Of a DNA stretch of 5,690 nucleotides, positions 1-5,690 are shown piece after piece (the stretch's first letter is position 1; every line of letters begins with the position of its first letter). Below the pieces are notes generated by a model, which had not been told where the DNA came from, ran no database searches, and saw only the letters and a list, made by a program, of their open reading frames with translations. The translations under genes were made by a program, and so were the position numbers. The DNA is from Oscillospiraceae bacterium (GTDB lineage Bacteria > Bacillota_A > Clostridia > Oscillospirales > Oscillospiraceae). The DNA lies in the NCBI GenBank assembly GCA_017481325.1, contig JAFUPG010000078.1:1-5690 (forward strand), read 5' to 3'.

Positions 1-27
1 AATTCCCATATATTCGGAACATTTATA

Positions 28-66
28 GAGGAGATTGCCACGTCGGCATAAATGCCTCCTCGCAAT
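28..66. repeat. Small intergenic hairpin repeat
   Basis: Nested inverted repeats are visible: ATTGC at 34-38 pairs with GCAAT at 62-66, and inside it GGCAT at 45-49 pairs with ATGCC at 52-56 across an AA loop. A competing pairing is GAGGA (28-32) with TCCTC (57-61). From memory, intergenic elements of the form GATTGCCAC...GCAATGACA are common in gut Clostridia; that recollection is not verified here. It may be a miniature mobile or REP-like unit. Confidence 0.5.
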
Positions 67-130
67 GACATGGCTTTTCGGTAGCCTGTACTTCTATTGA
101 AAAGGTGGATTTGGGCAAAAGCAAACAGTT

Positions 131-180
131 CGATAAACATCTATTTGACTCAATTTCAAATCCCATCGGCGAAGCCGATA
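131..180 (+). repeat. 50-bp hairpin repeat, copy 1
   Basis: This stretch matches 241-290 almost base for base: the first 20 bases are identical, and the rest differ at a handful of positions. It ends in a perfect hairpin at 165-179, ATCGGC-GAA-GCCGAT. A diverged third copy lies inverted at 5503-5546. It looks like a REP-like palindromic unit with a conserved 5' tail containing TATTTGAC. Mobility is inferred, not shown. Confidence 0.75.
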
Positions 181-189
181 CCTCAGTTA

Positions 190-236
190 TTAGCTATTAG
201 TCCTTAGCCATTAGTTCTTAGCTACTAGCCATTAGC
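190..236 (+). repeat. 14-bp TTAG tandem array
   Basis: Three imperfect units are present: TTAGCTATTAGTCC (190-203), TTAGCCATTAGTTC (204-217) and TTAGCTACTAGCC (218-230), followed by a partial unit ATTAGC. The array sits between hairpin-repeat copies 1 and 2. Two related 14-bp units lie inverted at 5468-5495. It is AT-rich, with frequent stops, and is not coding. Confidence 0.7.
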
Positions 237-240
237 TCAC

Positions 241-290
241 CGATAAACATCTATTTGACTTTATTTCAATTCCCGTCGGCGGAGCCGACA
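241..290 (+). repeat. 50-bp hairpin repeat, copy 2
   Basis: Second copy of the 131-180 repeat, 110 bp further on and in the same orientation. Its hairpin at 275-289 is GTCGGC-GGA-GCCGAC. Compared with copy 1, the outermost stem pair changed from A-T to G-C on both sides together, so pairing is kept. The loop changed from GAA to GGA. Confidence 0.75.
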
Positions 291-348
291 CCACCATCAT
301 TCGCCATCCCCCTCGGCAGTGGTCGGAAGTGCCTGCTGCGGCATTGTG

Positions 349-392
349 ACAAGCCAATGCCCTCTCCACGGTCTTTGGGGCTTGTTATTTTT
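349..392 (+). terminator. Possible weak intrinsic terminator
   Basis: ACAAGCC at 349-355 can pair with GGCTTGT at 379-385 across a 23-base loop, followed directly by a T-rich run (385-392). It could insulate groESL from upstream transcription. The long loop and absence of a visible upstream gene keep this tentative. Confidence 0.3.
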
Positions 393-423
393 GCAATTGT
401 TGCAGAAAGTTTACAAATTTTTC

Positions 424-451
424 TTGACTTTATTGAAAAATTGGGTATTAT
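424..451 (+). promoter_or_regulatory. Sigma-A-type promoter of groESL
   Basis: A -35 box TTGACT (424-429, five of six consensus bases) and a -10 box TATTAT (446-451) are 16 bases apart. The predicted start is near 458, placing CIRCE at the very start of the transcript. An alternative -10, TTATAT at 448-453, would give an 18-base spacer. AT-rich sequence lies just upstream. Confidence 0.7.
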
Positions 452-458
452 ATACTTG

Positions 459-485
459 TTAGCACTCAGAGCGTTTGAGTGCTAA
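459..485 (+). promoter_or_regulatory. CIRCE operator (HrcA binding site)
   Basis: The half-sites TTAGCACTC (459-467) and GAGTGCTAA (477-485) are perfect inverted repeats separated by 9 bases, which matches the CIRCE consensus exactly. In Gram-positive bacteria CIRCE is bound by the repressor HrcA, whose own folding needs GroEL, so groESL is derepressed when GroEL is occupied by unfolded protein. hrcA itself is not in this window. Confidence 0.97.
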
Positions 486-502
486 ATCGCAACATAATTT
501 AC

Positions 503-517
503 GGCGGTTTTGCCGCC
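503..517 (+). promoter_or_regulatory. groES leader hairpin beside the ribosome site
   Basis: GGCGG (503-507) pairs with CCGCC (513-517) across TTTTG, ending ten bases before the AGGAGG ribosome site at 527-532. With CIRCE it makes two stem-loops in the leader mRNA. A role in mRNA stability or in tuning translation is plausible but only inferred. Confidence 0.5.
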
Positions 518-540
518 CAGAATATCAGGAGGAATTTACT

Positions 541-825
541 ATGAAACTGACACCCCTGGCAGACCGTGTCCTGCTGAAGCCCGTGGAGGCCGTGGAGACC
601 ACCGCTTCCGGCATCATCCTCTCCACCGCCACCAAGGAAAAGCCCGTGATCTCTGAGGTCATCGCTGTTGGCCCCGGCGGTCTGGTAGACGGCAACGAGG
701 TGAAGATGGTGGTCAAGGTGGGCGACAAGGTCGTCATCGCAAAGTACGCAGGCACCGAGGTCAAGCTGGACGATCAGGAGTACTCCATCGTCCGCCAGAG
801 CGACATTCTGGCAATCGTAGAATAA
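541..825 (+). CDS. groES: Co-chaperonin GroES (Hsp10)
   Basis: GroES is the cytoplasmic heptameric lid that caps the GroEL folding chamber. The 94-residue product has the normal family length. The N-terminal core LADRVLLKP begins at residue 6, and the mobile loop carries the GroEL-contacting hydrophobic triplet I25-I26-L27 in ASGIIL. The roof-hairpin region is about residues 43-62, from VGPGG to KVGD, and the C-terminus is the usual DILAIVE. The start at 541 is supported by AGGAGG at 527-532, eight bases upstream; an in-frame upstream ATG at 475 lies inside CIRCE and would add a non-family extension. groEL follows after 18 bases, as one operon under HrcA/CIRCE control. Nothing appears truncated, and identification is secure. 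Confidence 0.98.
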   Translation: MKLTPLADRVLLKPVEAVETTASGIILSTATKEKPVISEVIAVGPGGLVDGNEVKMVVKVGDKVVIAKYAGTEVKLDDQEYSIVRQSDILAIVE

Positions 826-2478
<1,653 letters not shown>

Positions 2479-2501
2479 TCTTGTTCCCTGTCAATAAAAT
2501 T

Positions 2502-2540
2502 CGGGGCTGTCTCTCATGGAGACAGCCCCGTTATTTTTCT
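2502..2540. terminator. Strong, probably bidirectional terminator after groEL
   Basis: A perfect 12-bp stem, CGGGGCTGTCTC (2502-2513) with GAGACAGCCCCG (2519-2530), has a 5-base loop and is followed by TTATTTTTCT on the plus strand. On the minus strand the same hairpin is followed by AATTTTATT. The minus-strand gene stops at 2543-2545, so one hairpin can end both convergent genes. Confidence 0.92.
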
Positions 2541-2542
2541 GC

Positions 2543-3781
2543 TTAATTCTCAGAGCTTGTAGGCTCTTCCTGGGGCAGAGTCAGGACGTGGCGATCCTGC
2601 ACCAGGCCGGTTTCGGCCAGGTAGCTGCGCTCCAGATGATCCATGTAGGCGCCGGGGGTCTTAATGCCCATAATATGGGCGTGTCCCAGCTCTGTTTCTC
2701 CTAAGAGGGAGTCCGTCAGGCTGACACAGTTGATGGTGGGGATAAAATAGCGGCGAAAACGGCCGCTGACAATGCGGTAAAAATGCACTCCGGGGATCTG
2801 CTGCAGCCGGGAGGCATAGGCTTTGGGTGACAGCTGGGGCATCCAGGGCTCCAGACAGCGATCCAGCTTGGCGATCTCTCCTCGGAGCAGCTCCTCCTGC
2901 TCCGGGTCCAGGCTGAGGCGGTAGCGGATGACCTTTTTATGAAAATGCTCCATGCAATAGGTCAGATACTCGTCCCGGGGTGCTTTCACCAGAATGCCCC
3001 GTCCCACGGTTTTGAAAATATGCTGGTGGGCAGGGTCATAAGCGCCGTAGGTGTAGGTCCAGCCGTCCACGCAGAGTTCGCAGTGGCCTGCCACAGAGAT
3101 GCCGTGGGGCGAGACCTGAAAAATCACCTCCACCGTCCCCCGTTCGCCCCGAAGAGGGGCTTCCGGCAGCAGCTCCGCCGTGCGAAGGGGGATCAGCAGG
3201 CCGGTGAGGTCAGGCAGCGCCAGCCGGATGTTCCGGAGCACCTTGTTTACCTTGCGGTTCTTGATCAAAAGCGCCATAAAATCGCAGATCTGACCCGTGC
3301 CGAAGATCATCAGCAGAACGCCGATGGCCAGAAACACCGCCTTTTCCCGGCCGTTTTGCACATTGAACAGGATCACCCGGAACAGCTCAGCGCCCATAAC
3401 GGTGGCCACCACCGAAGCCACAAAGAAGGGCCAGCTCCGGGCTCTGGCATAGAGAAAGGTGTCAATGCCCTTGACCGTGACAATAAAGCTGAGGTACAGC
3501 AGCAGGAATATCAGGAACGCCTCCCGTGACAGCACGGGCAGCACCACCAAAAGCGCCATGATCGCTGTCTCAAAGAGGAGCAGCAGCACCGCCGTCAGAC
3601 TGACCTGACGTTTTTTCTTCAGCACGGTGATAAAGCCCGCCACCGCCCGGAGGGGCGCCATTTGGGTGACCAGGATCAGCAGGAACAGCATGGCCTCCTG
3701 CCGCCCCTGCATCAGCAAGGGCCCCACAGCAAGCAGACACAGCCCAGTCAGCAGTGCCAGCAGAAGCATCAAAATGATCAT
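2543..3781 (-). CDS. Polytopic membrane protein with C-terminal GHCEL/NC domain, function unknown
   Basis: I do not recognise this 412-residue protein by name. Residues 1-172 are hydrophobic and contain about six membrane helices (near 3-22, 30-53, 61-83, 87-108, 117-139, 147-172), faintly like the HdeD/DUF308 layout. A basic stretch, KNRKVNKVLRNIR, follows at 174-186. The rest, about 190-412, is soluble, with GHCEL at 232-236, YTYGAYDP at 243-250 and NCVSLTDSLL at 351-360. A His-before-Cys order with a GH motif and a later NC recalls permuted NlpC/P60-like (YiiX/YaeF), LRAT or Lnb/DUF4105 domains; H233 and C352 would be the catalytic pair. That is inference. The start at 3781 has AGGA on the minus strand 11 bases upstream, and a consensus promoter lies just beyond. 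It is a single-gene unit, convergent with groEL and divergent from the ABC ATPase. The antisense open frames inside it look like shadows. Confidence 0.85.
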   Translation of the reverse strand: MIILMLLLALLTGLCLLAVGPLLMQGRQEAMLFLLILVTQMAPLRAVAGFITVLKKKRQVSLTAVLLLLFETAIMALLVVLPVLSREAFLIFLLLYLSFIVTVKGIDTFLYARARSWPFFVASVVATVMGAELFRVILFNVQNGREKAVFLAIGVLLMIFGTGQICDFMALLIKNRKVNKVLRNIRLALPDLTGLLIPLRTAELLPEAPLRGERGTVEVIFQVSPHGISVAGHCELCVDGWTYTYGAYDPAHQHIFKTVGRGILVKAPRDEYLTYCMEHFHKKVIRYRLSLDPEQEELLRGEIAKLDRCLEPWMPQLSPKAYASRLQQIPGVHFYRIVSGRFRRYFIPTINCVSLTDSLLGETELGHAHIMGIKTPGAYMDHLERSYLAETGLVQDRHVLTLPQEEPTSSEN

Positions 3782-3813
3782 AACAAAAATAGTCCTTTTT
3801 TCGACATAATCTT

Positions 3814-3842
3814 ATTATAATCTATGCCCTGCGCTCTGTCAA
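3814..3842 (-). promoter_or_regulatory. Full-consensus sigma-A-type promoter of the membrane gene
   Basis: Read on the minus strand, TTGACA (3842-3837) and TATAAT (3819-3814) are separated by exactly 17 bases, so both boxes and the spacer match the housekeeping consensus. Transcription should start near 3807, giving a leader of about 25 bases that contains the ribosome site at 3793-3796. Confidence 0.88.
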
Positions 3843-3909
3843 TCGACAGAAGCAGTAGTTTCTGGTGGAAATCAACAAAATTTACATCAAAAAACTGTAA
3901 TATCTGCTA

Positions 3910-3939
3910 TTGGAAAATCCATTAACAATGTGATATGAT
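3910..3939 (+). promoter_or_regulatory. Promoter of the ABC ATPase unit (extended -10)
   Basis: TATGAT (3934-3939) is preceded by TG one base upstream (TGATATGAT), forming an extended -10. TTGGAA (3910-3915, four of six consensus bases) lies 18 bases upstream as a weak -35. The predicted start is near 3946, about 210 bases ahead of the coding start. A second -10-like TATAGT at 3939-3944 lacks a suitable -35. Confidence 0.6.
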
Positions 3940-3945
3940 ATAGTC

Positions 3946-4156
3946 ACTATGGTAGGGGCATCTACTCCACAAAATAGATGTCGACCGCCAAACGAAGGAG
4001 GAAACAGCAACCGCAGGACTTGCGGTGCGGCAGTGTGGAGACCTGTCGCAATGCGTCAGGCGAAATTTCAATGCCTGCGTGAGGTACGGCTATGCCCACG
4101 GATCTTGACAGCATCCGGTGGGGCGAGCGGTGGCTGCCGTATCAAAGTCAATGCCT
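3946..4156 (+). promoter_or_regulatory. Long structured leader of the ABC ATPase gene
   Basis: Several hairpins can be drawn by eye. They are 3957-3964 with 3975-3982 (8 bp, one G-U), ACCGCA-GGACT-TGCGGT at 4010-4026, and CCTG-T-CGC-AAT-GCG-T-CAGG at 4042-4060. A fourth at 4109-4136 joins CAGC/GCTG and CCG/CGG around a short internal mismatch. CAGGC at 4057-4061 can alternatively pair with GCCTG at 4073-4077, competing with the third stem. A perfect AAGGAGG (3995-4001) lies unpaired between the first two stems, with no start codon at a usable distance. I could not match this to a riboswitch class I know. It may be a cis-regulatory RNA; GC-rich sequence can also form chance hairpins. Confidence 0.45.
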
Positions 4157-5326
4157 ATGTCAACTGTCAGACTGCAAAACATCAAGAAGATCTACCCCAA
4201 CACCGAAAAAAAGAAGAAAAAGAAGAAGGATGCGCCCGAAAAGAAGGAAAATCTCCAGATCACCGATGAGGGCGTGGTAGCGGTTCAGGAGTTCAATCTG
4301 GACATCGCTGACGGCGAATTCATCGTTCTGGTCGGTCCCTCCGGCTGCGGCAAGTCCACCACCCTTCGTATGGTGGCCGGTCTGGAAGAGATCACCGACG
4401 GCGAGCTCTACATCGACGACCGTCTGGTCAACGACGTAGCTCCCAAGGATCGTGACATCGCCATGGTCTTCCAGAACTACGCCCTGTACCCCCACATGAC
4501 CGTCCGTGAGAACATGGCCTTCTCCCTGAAGCTGAAGAAGCTGCCCAAGGCCGAGATCAACGAAAAGGTCAACGAGGCTGCGGAGATCCTGGGCATTACC
4601 GAGTATCTGGATCGCAAGCCCAAGGCTCTGTCCGGCGGTCAGCGCCAGCGTGTTGCCATCGGCCGTGCCATCGTCCGTAACCCCAAGGTTCTGCTGATGG
4701 ACGAGCCCCTGTCCAACCTGGACGCCAAGCTGAGAAATCAGATGCGTGCGGAGATCATCAAGCTCCGTAACCGCATTCAGACCACCTTTATCTATGTTAC
4801 CCACGACCAGACCGAGGCCATGACCCTGGGCGACCGCATCGTCATTATGCGTGACGGCTTCATCCAGCAGATCGGCACGCCCCAGGAGGTCTTTAACCAT
4901 CCTAAGAATCTCTTCGTAGCCGGCTTCATCGGCACGCCGCAGATGAACTTCTTCGATGCCAAGCTGCTGAAGAAGGGCGGCACCTACTGCGTAGAGCTGC
5001 TGGGCAAGTTCGTGGAACTCACCGATAAGCAGAATGCCGCTCTGAAGGCCGCCAACACCCCCGAGATGAACATCGTTCTGGGCATCCGTCCCGTAAACAT
5101 GGGATTGGCTACCGGCGAGGGCTTCAACGCCAAGATCGACGTCTCCGAGATGATGGGCAGCGAGATGCACCTGCATATGAGCATTGCCGACAAGGACGTG
5201 GTAGCGGTGATCCCCACTGCCAACCTGGATCTGAACCTGACCCGCAGCGGCTCTGCCGTTCGTTTCACCTTTGATCCCGCCCTGGTGCACCTGTTCAACG
5301 CCGAAACCGAGGAGAACCTCATCTAA
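4157..5326 (+). CDS. ABC sugar importer ATP-binding protein, MsmK/UgpC type
   Basis: This is the cytoplasmic ATPase that drives binding-protein-dependent uptake of sugars or glycerol-3-phosphate. Counting from M at 4157 (389 residues), Walker [10 protein letters not shown] is 60-68, the Q-loop glutamine is Q106 in [10 protein letters not shown], the signature LSGGQRQR is 158-165, Walker B VLLMDEP is 178-184 with catalytic E183, the D-loop SNLD is 186-189 and the switch H216 lies in THDQTEAM. Residues from about 240 form the MalK-like C-terminal regulatory/OB domain. A lysine-rich insertion with seven consecutive lysines (about 18-24) separates the first strand, ending YPN, from VVAVQEF. The start is uncertain: 4151 (ATG) and 4118 (GTG) are in frame, and none has an adjacent ribosome site; 4157 best fits the family N-terminus. 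No permease or binding protein is nearby, suggesting a shared ATPase like Streptococcus MsmK. The substrate cannot be read from sequence; msmK or ugpC would be a family label. Confidence 0.95.
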   Translation: MSTVRLQNIKKIYPNTEKKKKKKKDAPEKKENLQITDEGVVAVQEFNLDIADGEFIVLVGPSGCGKSTTLRMVAGLEEITDGELYIDDRLVNDVAPKDRDIAMVFQNYALYPHMTVRENMAFSLKLKKLPKAEINEKVNEAAEILGITEYLDRKPKALSGGQRQRVAIGRAIVRNPKVLLMDEPLSNLDAKLRNQMRAEIIKLRNRIQTTFIYVTHDQTEAMTLGDRIVIMRDGFIQQIGTPQEVFNHPKNLFVAGFIGTPQMNFFDAKLLKKGGTYCVELLGKFVELTDKQNAALKAANTPEMNIVLGIRPVNMGLATGEGFNAKIDVSEMMGSEMHLHMSIADKDVVAVIPTANLDLNLTRSGSAVRFTFDPALVHLFNAETEENLI

Positions 5327-5335
5327 ACAGAGTCA

Positions 5336-5372
5336 AAAAGGCTGTTCCGCCGAAAGCGGAGCAGCCTTTTCC
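5336..5372 (+). terminator. Intrinsic terminator after the ABC ATPase
   Basis: AAAAGGCTGTTCCGC (5336-5350) pairs with GCGGAGCAGCCTTTT (5356-5370) over a CGAAA loop, with a single G-U pair. It starts nine bases after the stop codon. The A-run before and T-run after mean it could also terminate minus-strand transcripts. It closes the ATPase as a single-gene unit. Confidence 0.92.
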
Positions 5373-5467
5373 TGATGAATGACGACTGGTGAATGATGAG
5401 GCTCCGGTTGAGCCTAAACTGTTCTACGCTTCGCCAACAAAAACCGGGATTTTGTCGGTTTGTTTGG

Positions 5468-5495
5468 AAACTAATACCTAAGAGCTATTAACTAA
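5468..5495 (-). repeat. TTAG tandem units, inverted relative to the left end
   Basis: Read on the minus strand, two abutting 14-mers appear: TTAGTTAATAGCTC (5495-5482) and TTAGGTATTAGTTT (5481-5468). They share period and core with the units at 190-236. On that strand they follow hairpin-repeat copy 3, the same order as copy 1 followed by the array at the left end. Confidence 0.6.
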
Positions 5496-5502
5496 AAACG
5501 AA

Positions 5503-5546
5503 GGTGTGCCTCCGGCACAGATTTTGAATATTTAGCCTGTCAAACA
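5503..5546 (-). repeat. Hairpin repeat, diverged copy 3 (inverted)
   Basis: On the minus strand this reads TGTTTGAC, then an AT-rich stretch with TTCAAAATC, then the hairpin TGTGCC-GGA-GGCACA (5519-5505), then CC. It parallels copies 1 and 2, which have TATTTGAC, an AT-rich tract, the hairpin, and ACC. Several stem bases differ from copies 1 and 2, but pairing is perfect and the GGA loop equals that of copy 2. Confidence 0.6.
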
Positions 5547-5595
5547 GAACTTTAGGCTATCGGCTTAAAACAGCACGAACCTAGATGTTGTATAA

Positions 5596-5653
5596 GTCCG
5601 AAATATTGGACATCTCAAATGATATAATGGCACAGTAAAGGTGGTGCCATTAT
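5596..5653 (+). promoter_or_regulatory. Extended -10 promoter within a double dyad at the right-edge gene
   Basis: TGATATAAT (5620-5628) is an extended -10 with a perfect TATAAT; no good -35 exists at normal spacing. Two dyads surround it. One is an imperfect palindrome GTCCGA...TTGGAC (5596-5601 with 5606-5611, one G-T). The other is a perfect 10-bp inverted repeat, ATAATGGCAC (5624-5633) and GTGCCATTAT (5644-5653), with a 10-base gap. The gap and right arm hold the ribosome site AAGGTGGTG (5638-5646) and the first two bases of the start codon. Predicted transcription start is near 5635, inside the gap. Operator or read-through protection is inferred. Confidence 0.65.
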
Positions 5654-5690
5654 GTATAAAAAGAAAGCAGCAAGCAAGTCCATCAAGAGA
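5652..5690 (+). CDS. Start of an unidentified gene, cut by the window edge
   Basis: Only 13 codons are visible, MYKKKAASKSIKR, strongly basic, with no stop before the end of the window. The start is well supported: AAGGTGGTG, one mismatch from the ideal Shine-Dalgarno sequence, has its core about seven bases upstream, and an extended -10 promoter precedes it. The residues are too few to name a family. The inverted repeat over its promoter and start codon would suit an autoregulated DNA-binding protein or an insertion-sequence transposase; neither can be confirmed here. Confidence 0.6.
   Translation, partial: MYKKKAASKSIKR

Larger units (their letters stand above)
1..423. other. Gene-free, repeat-rich region upstream of groESL
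   Basis: I see no supportable gene here. The only sizeable open frame, starting at 255, lacks a ribosome site, runs through the groESL promoter and CIRCE, and has a composition unlike the window's real genes. The region is instead a mosaic of short repeats (listed separately), plus a possible weak terminator near 349-392. Positions 67-130 and 307-348 show nothing I can name. An 11-base motif at 296-306 (ATCATTCGCCA) recurs with one mismatch, inverted, at 5387-5397, so the repeat mosaic extends past the hairpin copies. Confidence 0.7.
5373..5595. other. Gene-free repeat region between the ABC ATPase and the right-edge gene
   Basis: No coding sequence is supportable here. Besides the two inverted repeat families listed separately, there is a 6-bp hairpin AGGCTC-CGGTT-GAGCCT at 5399-5415. 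A tract at 5387-5397 is the inverted counterpart, with one mismatch, of 296-306. Positions 5416-5467 and 5547-5595 hold nothing I can name with confidence. Confidence 0.65.

Noticed and set aside
131..290. CRISPR array suggested by the 50-bp repeats
   Set aside because: There are only two direct copies, the 60-bp gap holds a tandem repeat rather than a spacer, and no cas gene is present.
255..485. 76-codon open frame upstream of groES
   Set aside because: It has no ribosome site, crosses the groESL promoter and CIRCE, and resembles no protein family.
2939..3529. 196-codon plus-strand open frame inside the membrane-protein gene
   Set aside because: It is a shadow of the minus-strand gene, which has a consensus promoter, clear membrane helices and a good start.
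3946..4156. Known riboswitch (cobalamin, FMN, TPP, ydaO, ykkC, THF compared from memory)
   Set aside because: Short similarities such as GGAGACCTG are present, but the ordered core motifs of none of these classes could be found.
4092..4280. Possible upstream open frame of 62 codons, with a GAGGT ribosome-like site at 4081-4085
   Set aside because: It overlaps the ATPase start out of frame by about 120 bases, and its C-terminal half is just the frame-shifted lysine-rich region. A regulatory leader peptide is not excluded but is unsupported.
4160..5290. 376-codon minus-strand open frame opposite the ABC ATPase
   Set aside because: It is antisense to an ATPase with every canonical motif, and its Gly/Leu/His/Asp bias is typical of a shadow frame.

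Overview
The window reads as chromosomal DNA from a Gram-positive Clostridia bacterium, most likely an Oscillospiraceae/Ruminococcaceae-like gut organism. This is inference: there is a perfect CIRCE/HrcA operator before groESL, strong AGGAGG ribosome sites, GC-rich coding sequence beside AT-rich intergenic DNA full of small hairpin repeats, and a sugar-importer ATPase carrying a lysine-rich insertion of a type I recall from clostridial homologues.

Layout. Positions 1-423 hold no convincing gene but carry several short repeats: a hairpin repeat, two copies of a 50-bp repeat ending in a 6-bp hairpin, and a 14-bp TTAG tandem array. Positions 424-2540 are the heat-shock operon: sigma-A-type promoter, CIRCE, leader hairpin, groES, groEL, strong terminator. 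Convergent to it, on the minus strand (3781 back to 2543), is an unnamed protein of 412 residues with about six membrane helices and a soluble C-terminal domain with GHCEL and NC motifs. It has a full-consensus promoter. The groEL terminator can serve both genes.

Divergent from the membrane gene is a single-gene unit for an MsmK/UgpC-type ABC importer ATPase (4157-5326) with its own terminator. Its roughly 210-nt leader is rich in hairpins and has no ribosome site next to the start codon; the one perfect Shine-Dalgarno sequence lies about 155 nt upstream. No permease or binding-protein gene is present, which suits a shared ATPase serving importers encoded elsewhere.

From 5373 to about 5595 the sequence again has no gene and carries, in inverted orientation, the same two repeat families seen at the left end. 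At the right edge a new gene begins at 5652 and runs off the window after 13 codons. Its -10 box and start codon lie in the two arms of a perfect 10-bp inverted repeat, an arrangement reminiscent of transposase genes protected against read-through transcription.

The three units are functionally independent: protein folding under heat-shock control, an uncharacterised membrane protein, and carbohydrate uptake energisation. The most interesting points are the displaced ribosome site and structured leader of the ABC gene, the covarying hairpin repeats, the possible permuted papain-like domain, and the dyad at 5624-5653. No complete previously undescribed system could be demonstrated from this window.
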